64,000 nt of DNA. Source: CAZGSV01 sp964528605. Lineage in GTDB: Bacteria; Armatimonadota; Zipacnadia; CAZGSV01. The notes under the pieces were generated by a model. The model did not search any database. It was not told the DNA's origin and saw only the letters and a list, made by a program, of their open reading frames with translations. Shown in pieces: positions 17,601 through 25,387 of the stretch. Made by a program: the position numbers and the translations under genes. Location: NCBI GenBank assembly GCA_964528605.1, contig CAZGSV010000006.1:1-64000 (forward strand), in the 5' to 3' direction. The stretch's first letter is position 1; the number at the start of each line of letters is the position of its first letter.

Positions 17601-19042
17601 TGTGGCAGGGGCGCGGAGGGGGAGCCGAAGTAAGTGCCGTAGCCGAAAGAGGGCGTCTTGGCGAGGAAGGTCACGCGCACGCGTCCGGTGGCCGATGGCT
17701 TACTCTCGCAAGCCACACTACTACCCGTGGAATCGAACACCCTCCACTCCGACGTTCCCGCGGGCGGCAGCGGAAGTTCCACGCAGGCGACGTCCTGCCG
17801 ATCCCAGGCCAACGGATTGAAGACAACCAGCGGGAGCGCGCCCCCGAGGCCTGGCGGAGCCTCGGTGTTGACGCGCGCGCTCACGAACGCGAGCGCGCGC
17901 GAGGTCACCTCGGCCGCGAGTTCCGCCGCCTCGCGCAGACCCGCGAGCAGGTCGAGGTCCGGGGTATCGGCGCTCGTCCCGGCGATGGCGTCGTGGTGCT
18001 GGACGAACAGCACCTGACGCCAGGCCTTGTCGAGAGCAGAATCGGGATAGCGCGCGCCCAGCAGAGCGGCGATGGTGGCGATGCGCTCGGCGGTGAGGAG
18101 TTGGGTCTCGGCGAGGCGATTGCCGATCTTGATGTCGTCGCGGGACACCCACGCGGCGGGGTTCATGAGCACCGGATCGCGAGAGAAGAGAGGCGCGTGC
18201 GCCGACCCGAAATCGAACGCCTCCGGCAGGCCACCAAACGCGAGCGTGAAGCGGTCGCTTGCTTGCGCGAGCGCCGCGGACGACAGGTACTCCGGGGCCT
18301 CCTCCCAGTCGCCGCCGACGAGCGACAGGCCACTCGGCAGGCCGCACGAGGCGTCCGTCTCGATGATCGGGGTGACGCGCTGGAGTAGATCGCGCAACGA
18401 ACCGGCGTTCACGCCGTAAGGGATGCCCTTGACCGGCAGGCGGCGGCCATCGAGGCCCATGAGCCAGAAGTTCTGCGGGAAACCGGGCGCCTGTTTGGAG
18501 GAAATGATCCCGCTGAAGCCCGCACCGGCGCAAAGGGAAGGCAGTTGGACATTGTGCCCGAAGACGTCGAAGGCGAGATAGACGGTGGGCCGTGCGCCCA
18601 GCAGGTCCTCGTGCAGATAGCGACCGTAAAGCAGGTTGCGGAGGAAGGCCTCGCCGCCGATCTGGGAATCGTTAGGCTGGTTGTAAGAGAACCCGGGCAG
18701 GATGCGACCGGAGGCGAAGAGTTGGGGTAGGGCTTCGCGCTTGTCGAAAGCCGTGTCGTACAGGGGCCGCAGGTAGTCCCACTCGGAGAGGATGCAGCGG
18801 AATCCAGAGTCGCGCAGGCACTTATCCACATAGGTTTGCGCGATCTCCAACGCCCACTCGCAGTAACCTCGTTGGGGCTGGTTCCACACCGGGTCGAAGT
18901 GGAAGTGGGGGAGAAGGTACACGGGGAACGGCACCGCCGGCGGCCCCGCCGTTGTGGTGGCTGGCGCTTGCTCCGCGCTCGTCACGGCCGCGACCGGCAG
19001 ACACAGCACCACCAGCAACGCGAAGGCTAAGCCGGGACGCAT
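14678..19042 (-). CDS. large secreted GH38 alpha-mannosidase
   Basis: 1454 residues from the ATG at 19042; the signal peptide LAFALLVVLCLPVAAVTS confirms this start. The GH38 catalytic region has HFHFDPVW (46-53, metal ligands), AFDVFGHN with D159 as the probable nucleophile, and FVQHHDAIAGT (347-356). After the central three-helix region come beta-sandwich domains (from about 440 to 900) and a C-terminal extension of some 550 residues rich in beta strands, longer than in most bacterial members. GH38 enzymes remove alpha-mannose; the substrate may be another glycan. A C8 run at 16003-16010 and a C7 run near 17155 lie inside the intact frame. First gene upstream is the PL22-like one, 135 bp away. 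Confidence 0.85.
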   Translation of the reverse strand: MRPGLAFALLVVLCLPVAAVTSAEQAPATTTAGPPAVPFPVYLLPHFHFDPVWNQPQRGYCEWALEIAQTYVDKCLRDSGFRCILSEWDYLRPLYDTAFDKREALPQLFASGRILPGFSYNQPNDSQIGGEAFLRNLLYGRYLHEDLLGARPTVYLAFDVFGHNVQLPSLCAGAGFSGIISSKQAPGFPQNFWLMGLDGRRLPVKGIPYGVNAGSLRDLLQRVTPIIETDASCGLPSGLSLVGGDWEEAPEYLSSAALAQASDRFTLAFGGLPEAFDFGSAHAPLFSRDPVLMNPAAWVSRDDIKIGNRLAETQLLTAERIATIAALLGARYPDSALDKAWRQVLFVQHHDAIAGTSADTPDLDLLAGLREAAELAAEVTSRALAFVSARVNTEAPPGLGGALPLVVFNPLAWDRQDVACVELPLPPAGTSEWRVFDSTGSSVACESKPSATGRVRVTFLAKTPSFGYGTYFGSPSAPLPQQKPPEPNTIENEFYRITADPWRGGGLSSVFSKSLGRELIAPAAGVPGNALVAMEENQARGWAAWEFAANGRKILSSAQRAEVNVERGPLTSKLIVKGALGSLCSFRQEIALHAGLDRIEFSTYLENLRIPTGADQIIFAAFPNALAGGAPAFEVPFGVVARRRGSGLLQPGAGTDFYGEVALFPAANWIDSSPTLMLESADGRPLLAPGYTALVLGEESDAAAAAPLLEQALANQGITCTPSLKEPSLAPPVPTFEVRLGRSAFPAGLPESVEATLDRQTAESGYALYLLGLGSLPGLARPMLLIGGNLMQAAQALTDDLRDHRIALPAGSAHGALGSTERAGLALLNTGTLAASEQQDGTLCLFLMHSSLPAQRGLPFHLPLDERTHLFRYALRAHQGDWRDAQVYRSAQEFNYPLVAQVATTHGGILPRDLAFLRVEPANVVLSALKPLGSPAGQLRAAEPMSEGVLLRLSEMCGEPASAKVSFFRGVREAWQTDLVERRLSDLDLGPDGLQFDLSPFSVCSVGFRPAGGAGPAIASEDIGRTSEPLTASPARYWLRNHHAGPLGNQPVAVFLRELPQTRALSNGTVQCSVEAGLINDLDRPQALMAQFRAPEGWTLVPTGFAATVPARGQVIREVQVSYPAGLPGGTLRASTQFGSQAMEDTLELGGPLPLTWNVSRSEDEVLVRLHNPRIEPVEAELTIIGPPETWTPLESGVQALLSASPRMQAVLLEPGGEALARFALRPTIDPSPQVRDSFWLVARLGYNDHVDYRLASTSTPPELSFSGGEVGCLDLRPFFNNDGIGAHSNLWDGAFSGSWESLPAEELPPSEQILLAEGQPFLFPSKADGAPNNVACEKQAIPLQARGAAAQGPWSRLLLLGAAQHNEEGNVEIVYADGSLEACLLRLSDVYGSPAFGETVAVHTAHSHTPWGDKANAMSLYVQQLPLDPSKQPAYLTLPDNDDLHVFAMTLAR

Positions 19043-19048
19043 AGGGCC

Positions 19049-19054
19049 ACTATA
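19049..19054 (-). promoter_or_regulatory. -10 element immediately before the GH38 start
   Basis: TATAGT on the minus strand ends 7 nt before the ATG at 19042. If it is the -10 box, transcription would begin at or next to the start codon and the mRNA would be leaderless, which agrees with the absence of an SD. No good -35 is visible. Confidence 0.3.
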
Positions 19055-19177
19055 GGTCGGGCTCCGGCGCCCGGCAACGTTGTCGCGTTGTGGCTGCGTT
19101 GACCCGGCCGGCGTCCGGCGGCACGCGCGCCAGCCGTGCCGACGCACGCCCCGCCACAGGCTCCCGGCACGTTCGGG

Positions 19178-20323
19178 CTAGAGCATCCACTTGCTGCTCG
19201 CGTCCAGCGCGCCGGCGATGACCCGTTCCTGGAACTCCCGGGTGATGGGCGCGAGGTAGATTTGTGGAATGCCGGTGCGGTCGGACCGAAAGACGCAAAG
19301 GCCGCCGTCCTGCGAGAGGCAGGGGTGGGGGTGGCCGAACTCGTAGTGTTCTTGGCTGGCGCCCGGATGGCACAAGGTGGCGAAGTGGCCCGTGGGCACG
19401 TGGATGAGTTGGAGGCCCCGATCAGGCCAATTGGTGTCGGCGGCTATCCACTCGCCATTCCAGGAGGCGCCCGAATGCCAGAAGTAGGGGCCTTGCGCCA
19501 GCCTGCGCGGCTCCCCCCCCTTCTCCGCGAGCCAGATGCATCTCTCAGGCGGCTTGCCGCATCCCTGCAGTTTCAGGTGCCTTCCTAGGAGGCTGGCGTG
19601 CGCGTACCTCTCCGGGCAGAAGTACTCGATATCGTTCCCGTCTTCGTCCGTGATCCACTTGGCGCGCAGGTCGCCCACGTTGGTGATGACGCGGGAGCCA
19701 TCTTGGCGCGCAGCCGTACCCCATTCGACCGTGCCTTTGGTGACGACTAGCCGCGGGCCCGTGGGGTCGCAGGCGAAGAGGTGCCCGTCAATCTGAACCT
19801 CCCGCGTCTCACCGCTGTCGAGGTCGAGGCGAACTAGGCCGTGAGGCCGGCGCCCGCTGTGAGTGACGAACAGCCGACAACCATCGGCGGAGAGGTAGAG
19901 ATTGTGGAGGACGGTGCCCTCGGGGCAATGCTTGTCGAGAGAGCACAGGTCCTCCGTGCGGCCGGTCTCGACATCTACCGTGCATAGCGTGTGACCCCAC
20001 GCGCAGTGGACCGTCTTACCGTCGAGCGTCAGGCGCGCGGCCGGGCGACCGTAGTAGCCGCCCTCTTCCGCGCGGTCGCCGCGCTCGCTCAACTGGAACA
20101 GGTTGAGGCCGTCGGCATCAACGCGGAACAGGTCCCAGGGGGCGTTGCGGGTGGCGGCACGCTGACAGAAGAGCACGACCCGCTGGTTGTCGGGTGTGAC
20201 GCAGGGCCAGTCGTAGAGGAAGTGCGCGCTGGGCGCCGGGTAGGCGGCTAGTTGGATTACTTTGACACCGGTCTTGGGATCCACCCGTTGAATGCGTTCA
20301 CTGGCGAATGGCGTACGCAGCAT
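19178..20323 (-). CDS. oligogalacturonate-lyase-like (PL22-type) beta-propeller protein
   Basis: 381 residues, ATG at 20323 with AAAGGAG upstream; no signal peptide, so cytoplasmic. Repeated blade motifs include HFLYDWPCVTPDNQRVV, LTLDGKTVHCAWGHTL, LYLSADGCRLFVTH and HPHPCLSQDGGLCVFRSD, the last matching the conserved GHPHPSFSPDG region of oligogalacturonate lyases, and WHSGASWNGEWIAAD nearby. The enzyme class cleaves short unsaturated pectin oligomers; TolB-like propellers share the fold, so substrate is uncertain. In the same-strand block with an esterase upstream (73 bp) and GH38 downstream. Confidence 0.7.
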   Translation of the reverse strand: MLRTPFASERIQRVDPKTGVKVIQLAAYPAPSAHFLYDWPCVTPDNQRVVLFCQRAATRNAPWDLFRVDADGLNLFQLSERGDRAEEGGYYGRPAARLTLDGKTVHCAWGHTLCTVDVETGRTEDLCSLDKHCPEGTVLHNLYLSADGCRLFVTHSGRRPHGLVRLDLDSGETREVQIDGHLFACDPTGPRLVVTKGTVEWGTAARQDGSRVITNVGDLRAKWITDEDGNDIEYFCPERYAHASLLGRHLKLQGCGKPPERCIWLAEKGGEPRRLAQGPYFWHSGASWNGEWIAADTNWPDRGLQLIHVPTGHFATLCHPGASQEHYEFGHPHPCLSQDGGLCVFRSDRTGIPQIYLAPITREFQERVIAGALDASSKWML

Positions 20324-20396
20324 AGGTTGCGTTCTCCTTTGCGCGGCCGGGCGCGCTTGTCGCGCCAGCTAGATGTTGATGCCCGGCGACTGACCC

Positions 20397-21239
20397 TCAG
20401 CCCGATCCCTGCTTCAAATGCCTATCGAGGAACTCAAGGGCGCGGGCGAAGATGTCCTCGCTATATCGCTCCAGGTCGTGGCCTGCGCCGGCTACGGGTA
20501 GGAACTCGACGGGTGCTCCGGCCTTGCGCAGGGCCTCGACGAACCGCTCCGATTGATCAATGGGCACAAAGTCGTCCTGCGCGCCGTGGCACACGAAGAA
20601 GGCGGCGGCGCTGCCCGCAGCATACGTAATGGGGCTGGCCTGGTCTCGCATGCCTGCGCGGTCAGGCCCGGTTATGCCCAGGAAGTGGTCCACGGAGGCG
20701 CGCAGGGCTTCTCCCAGCGCGGGGAAGTCGAGCGGCGCGGAATAGCAGAGCGCACACTGCACACGGCTTGAGGCTTCTGCGCATCCCCCTGCGCCCTCGA
20801 ACCGGCCCGGCGCTAGGGCCACCATCGCCGCCAGATGCCCGCCGGCCGAATGGCCCCACGCTGCGAACCGAGCGGCGTCGGCGCCGAGCGCTTCTGCGCT
20901 GGCTCGCAGCGAGCGGACGGCGCACTTGCAGTCCTCGAGCGCTGCTGGGAAGGGCGTGTCACCGGAGAGGCGATAGTTGACCGAGGCGCACAGATAGCCA
21001 TTGGAGGCCACCCGCGCTGCCAGATCACGATAACTCTCTTTGTCTCCACCATGCCAGCCGCCGCCGTGGATGAAGACCACGACCGGCAGGGGCGAGTCCG
21101 CGTGGCCGGCCGGCCGGTAGAGGTCAAGCATCAGGGTGTCCTGTCCGCCGCGGCCGAAGACCACGTCGGTTGCCACGACGACCGGGCCTTCGAGCCCGGG
21201 GGCTTCGAGTGGCTGGAATCCGCACTGGTCGAACGTCAT
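20397..21239 (-). CDS. alpha/beta-hydrolase esterase
   Basis: 280 residues from the ATG at 21239; the 26 additional upstream codons lack an SD and look non-coding. Oxyanion motif HGGGWHGGDK near residue 58, nucleophile elbow GHSAGGHLAAM near 128, Asp in CHGAQDDFVP near 219 and His in AGAGHDLERY near 250 complete a Ser-Asp-His triad. This is the acetyl- or feruloyl-esterase-like branch often found beside polysaccharide lyases and could remove acetyl or aryl esters from the glycan used by the neighbours. Cytoplasmic, no signal peptide. Confidence 0.88.
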   Translation of the reverse strand: MTFDQCGFQPLEAPGLEGPVVVATDVVFGRGGQDTLMLDLYRPAGHADSPLPVVVFIHGGGWHGGDKESYRDLAARVASNGYLCASVNYRLSGDTPFPAALEDCKCAVRSLRASAEALGADAARFAAWGHSAGGHLAAMVALAPGRFEGAGGCAEASSRVQCALCYSAPLDFPALGEALRASVDHFLGITGPDRAGMRDQASPITYAAGSAAAFFVCHGAQDDFVPIDQSERFVEALRKAGAPVEFLPVAGAGHDLERYSEDIFARALEFLDRHLKQGSG

Positions 21240-21345
21240 TGCCTCAACCCGCTTCCGAGCCCCGCATTCCGGCGGCCGCCATTGTATGGGCCGCGGCGTC
21301 CCAGGGCTAGTGAGCACACGACCGGCCAGAGAACGGTTGCTGTCC

Positions 21346-22785
21346 CTATGCTCCGGGGGACGAGCGGAAACTGTAGAGGTCGTAGTTGTCGAGGTAGAAC
21401 TTGAGACGGATGGTTTGGCCCTTGAGGCGGCTGATGCAGGTGGGGTCGTTCTTCCAAGTCTGGACCATTAGTTCCCCATCGTTGCCTACACGATCCGCGT
21501 CGTCTCGAGTGAGCCCGGGTATCGGTTGCAGGTTCTCGGCCAGCACCTCGGTCCGCAGCGAGCCCTCGTGACTGCCCCCAAGGCAAGAGGCATTGACCAG
21601 GAGTGCGCCCCCGGGCCAAACGAAGGGCTTGGTGACGAGGGTGGCGGGATAGCGGTTGGCGCGGAGGGAGCAGAAGCCGTCCTGTCTGAGTTGCGCGAGG
21701 CCGATGCCCCGGCCGTAGGTCAGGTGACGGTTGCCGTGCATGGCCTGGCCGCCCCAGTAGTAGAACCAGAGGGTGTAGGCCTCGCCCTCAGGGGTTACTG
21801 CCTTGCGGGTACGCACCGGAGGCGAGAGTGCGGTGTCGGTGATCTGGCAATCGAAGGCGCCGAGCGCGGCGCCTCCGGGCGACCGCGGAAGGAAAGCCCG
21901 CCGGGGGCGGAGGCGATGCCAGGTCACCGCGTCCCGGCTGACCAGGAGTTCCATCTCGCCGAATGGGTCGTTGGTCTCCCGGAACCACTGGAACATGCCC
22001 ACATAGATGCCTTCGTAGGCGAAGCCGTAGGCGTGGTAAATCTGCCCCGCGGGGTCGTCTTCGAGGTCAGGCACTACTACGCGCGTAGGTTCCCCCTCTT
22101 GTGCGCGGTCGGTGTTGACGGCGAGGCGATGCGCGACGCGCTTGAGGCCCCAGCGAGCGGTGTCTTTGTTCCCGCGGCCCATGAGCACGTACGGGAACTC
22201 CGGGTCGGGGCCTTTCATCGCGGTCATGCGATCGCTGCAGCCGTGGATGATGCCGTTGGGGCGGTCGCGGAGCCAGCGCCAGTGAGCGCCGTCAGCGGAG
22301 CGGAGGAAGTAGCCCTGGTACTGGTGGCTGTCGGCAGGCCAGCAGGTGCTAAGGTACATCGTCCATGGTTCGGGGGCGTTCTCGGGCTCGTAGAGGATGG
22401 AGGGCGCGCCCGTGCCGCCACATTGGCCGAGATCGAGCACGATGTTCGTCTTCTCGCCATTGTGCCCGCGGTAGACGTCGAGTTGGGGCCGGCGCCAGTG
22501 GAAGCCGTCCTCGGAGATTATCAGGCAGACCGCGTAGGTGATCTCGGGGTACTCGGGCGGGTAGAGGGTTACATACCACGCCTTCCAGAGCCCATCCTTG
22601 GGGTCTATGTAGACGCCGCCCAGATAGACGACCCCTCTGCCTTCCCAGGGCTCTCCCACGGTGTAGACGGGATTGCCGAAGTACTTCATCGGCTGGTGTA
22701 TGACCCTCTGCAGGCGCACCTGCTGCTCGATGATCTCGTCGTCGAGGAATAGCTGCGCGCGGCGCACGTCTATGGGCGGTTGCAT
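21346..22785 (-). CDS. glycosidase-like five-bladed-propeller protein
   Basis: 479 residues from the ATG at 22785, AAAGGAGAG upstream. No signal peptide. Propeller features include repeated strand-turn units with Asp-box-like pieces (SEDGFHWRRP, SADGAHWRWL, SRDAVTWHRL) and WYVTLYPPEYPEITYAV, the style of GH32, GH43 and GH130-like folds. I cannot place the catalytic carboxylates, so the enzyme class is open. Homologues of this appearance are often annotated only as hypothetical or glycosyl-hydrolase-family proteins. Flanked by a PHP enzyme and an esterase on the same strand. Confidence 0.7.
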   Translation of the reverse strand: MQPPIDVRRAQLFLDDEIIEQQVRLQRVIHQPMKYFGNPVYTVGEPWEGRGVVYLGGVYIDPKDGLWKAWYVTLYPPEYPEITYAVCLIISEDGFHWRRPQLDVYRGHNGEKTNIVLDLGQCGGTGAPSILYEPENAPEPWTMYLSTCWPADSHQYQGYFLRSADGAHWRWLRDRPNGIIHGCSDRMTAMKGPDPEFPYVLMGRGNKDTARWGLKRVAHRLAVNTDRAQEGEPTRVVVPDLEDDPAGQIYHAYGFAYEGIYVGMFQWFRETNDPFGEMELLVSRDAVTWHRLRPRRAFLPRSPGGAALGAFDCQITDTALSPPVRTRKAVTPEGEAYTLWFYYWGGQAMHGNRHLTYGRGIGLAQLRQDGFCSLRANRYPATLVTKPFVWPGGALLVNASCLGGSHEGSLRTEVLAENLQPIPGLTRDDADRVGNDGELMVQTWKNDPTCISRLKGQTIRLKFYLDNYDLYSFRSSPGA

Positions 22786-22958
22786 GGACCATCTCTCCTT
22801 TGCGCGAGACACATCCGGCCGAGCGTCCCTGACGCCTCGGGCCGGTAGCGCTAATGCTACTCGAGCCGGAACGTCGCGATCTGTCACGGGCGTGCGGGCC
22901 CGCAGTAGCAGAGGAGATATTGCTCCGCATCAGGGGCAGCCGCAAGCGGCGCCCGGCG

Positions 22959-23798
22959 CTAGCGGTAGGTCTTTGCTTTCTCGCGCATCGCTTCCAGGAT
23001 GTCGTCCGGCACGGTGATGGCGCCGAAGGGGTGCAGTGTGTGGCCGGGACGTGGGCCGTGGTAGTCCGAACCTCCCGAGGGGAGGATGTTGAGTCGCTGG
23101 GCCCAGTGGAGCAGGTAGTCGGTCTGCTCGGGGGTGTAGTCGCCCCGCCAGCACTCCCAGCCGTCTATGCCCATTTCGAGTATGGGCTGGAACTCGGACG
23201 CCTCGCTCAAGGTGCCGGGGGCGAACTCGCGCCAGGGGTGGCCCAGGATGGCGATGCCGCCCGCGCGGTGAACCATATCGCAGACGTAATCGGCCGAGAG
23301 GGGCAGGGGCACGAAGCGCGCGCCGGGAGGGCCATAGGGGGACCCACCCATGCGGACGATGGGACCCTCGTAGCCCTGGGCGCGCAACGCATCGTGCACG
23401 TCGCCGCGGGTGGGCACGTCGCCCCAGTAGTAGAGGTCGTCCCATTCCAGGGTGACGCCTGCGGCCTTGCCGATCTCGACCATGGTCTCACGGATCCATT
23501 CGCGCCAGGCGTCCTGAGCCCCGAACATGTCCCTCTGGAAGTCGGGCCGCTCGAGGTCGAGGAAAAGGCCGACGATGTGGGCGCAGACGTTGTGCCAGTT
23601 CGAGTCCAACTCGGCCCCGGCGATGATCTCGACGCCCCAGCGTCCTGCTACGAACCGGGCGCTCGGTATGGCGGAGACGGCGTTGTGGTCCGTGATGGCG
23701 ATGGCGGTGAGGCCGACGGAGGCGGCCTGTTCCACGCGGCGGGGGCCGGACATGCGGCCATCGGAAGAGGTGGTGTGAAGATGCAGGTCAGCAGGCAA
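22959..23798 (-). CDS. PHP-domain phosphoesterase
   Basis: 279 residues from a TTG at 23798, 5 nt after AAAGGAGA. The PHP metal site is clear: ADLHLHTTSSDG at the very N-terminus, ITDHNAVS near 34, GAELDSN near 61, LGHPWREF near 184 and GGSDYHGPRPGH near 240. This matches the trpH-like 5'-3' exonuclease or AMP phosphatase branch rather than the histidinol-phosphatase branch seen at 13690. The substrate is a phosphoester; which one is unknown. Promoter listed at 23894-23922. Confidence 0.85.
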   Translation of the reverse strand: MPADLHLHTTSSDGRMSGPRRVEQAASVGLTAIAITDHNAVSAIPSARFVAGRWGVEIIAGAELDSNWHNVCAHIVGLFLDLERPDFQRDMFGAQDAWREWIRETMVEIGKAAGVTLEWDDLYYWGDVPTRGDVHDALRAQGYEGPIVRMGGSPYGPPGARFVPLPLSADYVCDMVHRAGGIAILGHPWREFAPGTLSEASEFQPILEMGIDGWECWRGDYTPEQTDYLLHWAQRLNILPSGGSDYHGPRPGHTLHPFGAITVPDDILEAMREKAKTYR

Positions 23799-23893
23799 GG
23801 CGGTCTCCTTTGGCGCAAAGGCTCACGGGGGCGGTCGTTGCGCCGGGCAGCGGCGGAGGCCGCCAGGCGCTCCAGGCCCCCTTTCCTGGGCGC

Positions 23894-23922
23894 ATTATCT
23901 GCGAAGCGGCGCGGCGGCTCAA
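23894..23922 (-). promoter_or_regulatory. promoter for the PHP gene and possibly downstream genes
   Basis: On the minus strand TTGAGC (23917-23922), a 17-bp spacer and GATAAT (23894-23899, five of six). Predicted start near 23887 gives a leader of about 90 nt before the TTG start. It may also serve the propeller and esterase genes. Confidence 0.55.
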
Positions 23923-24056
23923 GAGAGCGGCGGCTGCGGTCTGCGGGGGGCCACGACGGGGGCAACCGCTTGGTGGCTCCAGCACCTGGCGCGGCCGTGG
24001 CGGGATTACCAATGGCCGGTCATCGGTGCACTGTGGCTTGGCGTTCTGGGACTGGC

Positions 24057-25130
24057 CTACGGCTTCCAGATGGTCGCGGCGAGGTAGCGCTCGGTGTCGG
24101 CGTGGTCGTTGAAGTAGTAGACGGTCACCAGTTGGCCGTCGGGCCTTTGCACGGTGCGAGGGTAGCCGACATCGTGGTTGCCGCCGTCGTCGCGCAGGTG
24201 CATCTCTTCTCCCCAGGTGACGCCCTCGTCCTCGCTTAGCCGGGCGCGCATGCCGTAGGGCGCGTCGCGATAGCCGTAGGTAAGGCACAAGCGCCCATCG
24301 CGCAACTTGGTCAGCGTGGGCGGGTTGCCCCCCGTGCCCGTGTTGGCCGCGGGCCGGTTGATGCACTCCCAAGTCGCTCCGTTATCGTTCGACTGGTACA
24401 GGTCTATCCAATTCCGGTCGCCCTCGCGACAGCGAATGGCCACCAAGATGCGCGAGTCGGACACCCGGACGCTCGCGGGCATGATGGCGAAGCCCTCCGG
24501 CTCGGGGCCTATCCAGGACACAAACTCGAACGTCTTGCCGGCGTCTTTGGTGCGGGCACAGAAGACGCGGCCCTCGGCGCCGTTGGGTTTGGACGCGGTG
24601 AGGAAGAGCGTGCACTCGTCGCGACTAGAGATGAGGTAGTCGGTGCGCGCGGCGATGCCCGTCTGGCCAAACATGGGCAGCGCGTAGGGGCCCTGCCACG
24701 ATTTGCAGCGGTCATAGGAGAGGTAGAACCAGGACTTGGCGCCCCCGGTCAGGCCCGAGCGGGCGCACATGAGGGCGAAGTCGGGATGGGTGAAGTCAAC
24801 ACCGCCCGGGCAAGGCGGCAGCGCGTCGTCCTTCGCCACGGCTGCTCCGACGCCTAGGTCGCGGCGCATGTGCTCGTCCGCGGACAGGCCCCTGTTGCCG
24901 GGCCTACGGCAGGGGGTTTCTTGCACCTGCCAGGTCTCGCCTCCGTCTAGGCTGCGCGCCTGCATCGGCACGAAAGGCTTCTGGGTGTCGCGCGCGTGGA
25001 AGCCGCCGGCGGGGTTGTGGTAGCCGACCGTGAAGCCGACGACGATTTCGTTGCCCCAGGACCAGATACCGTAGTTGGCGGGCCAGCCGCCGTAGCGGCC
25101 CTCTTCTCGGTACACAGTGACGTGTCGCAT
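24057..25130 (-). CDS. sialidase-like (BNR/Asp-box) protein
   Basis: 357 residues from the ATG at 25130, with GGAGG upstream; no signal peptide. Asp boxes are seen at SLDGGETW, TKDAGKTF, SNDNGATW and SEDEGVTW, marking a six-bladed sialidase propeller. The usual Arg triad cannot be assigned with certainty, so it may hydrolyse another sugar acid or none. A plausible catalytic pair lies around RNWIDLYQ and GNHDVGYPRTVQR. Its gene has the best promoter in this block and lies 258 bp upstream of the PHP gene. Confidence 0.75.
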   Translation of the reverse strand: MRHVTVYREEGRYGGWPANYGIWSWGNEIVVGFTVGYHNPAGGFHARDTQKPFVPMQARSLDGGETWQVQETPCRRPGNRGLSADEHMRRDLGVGAAVAKDDALPPCPGGVDFTHPDFALMCARSGLTGGAKSWFYLSYDRCKSWQGPYALPMFGQTGIAARTDYLISSRDECTLFLTASKPNGAEGRVFCARTKDAGKTFEFVSWIGPEPEGFAIMPASVRVSDSRILVAIRCREGDRNWIDLYQSNDNGATWECINRPAANTGTGGNPPTLTKLRDGRLCLTYGYRDAPYGMRARLSEDEGVTWGEEMHLRDDGGNHDVGYPRTVQRPDGQLVTVYYFNDHADTERYLAATIWKP

Positions 25131-25154
25131 GTTCGAGTGCCTCCAGTGGGTGGA

Positions 25155-25183
25155 GTTATCCTGCTTGCGGAGGCCTAAGTCAA
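25155..25183 (-). promoter_or_regulatory. sigma70-type promoter for the sialidase-like gene
   Basis: On the minus strand TTGACT (25178-25183, five of six), a 17-bp spacer and GATAAC (25155-25160, four of six). Transcription would start near 25148, leaving a short leader with GGAGG before the ATG at 25130. Confidence 0.6.
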
Positions 25184-25292
25184 CGACGCCGCGCGCGTGT
25201 AGAGTTGCGCCCTGAGAATCCTGAGGTGCGGTAGTTCCTTGGGAATCCGGGTCACTCCTTGAGGCATGCTGGGCGAGGCCTGGGGGCGTCGC

Positions 25293-25340
25293 GGGCCGAG
25301 TCAAGTCTCGGCCCCTACGTCGCCCCGCTCGGAGCGGGGC
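25293..25340. repeat. double hairpin downstream of trpA, part of a dispersed repeat
   Basis: Two adjoining palindromes: GGGCCGAG/CTCGGCCC (loop TCAAGT, 25293-25314) and GCCCCGCT/AGCGGGGC (loop CGG, 25322-25340). They lie 48-95 nt past the trpA stop on its coding strand and could end trp transcription, although no U-tract follows. The element resembles sequence at 58851-58873 (18 of 19 bases shared over AGTCTCGGCCnCTACGTC), so it is also a dispersed repeat. Confidence 0.5.
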
Positions 25341-25387
25341 TCTTACAGCCGCCTCCGCACCGCCGCCTTTGGGTGGCTAACTCCGGC

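Noticed and set aside
23881..24087. Frame encoding a membrane-like peptide (WPVIGALWLGVLGLAYGF) before the sialidase gene end
   Set aside because: It has no start codon in frame, overlaps the PHP promoter and is antisense to the sialidase gene; at best an old fragment.
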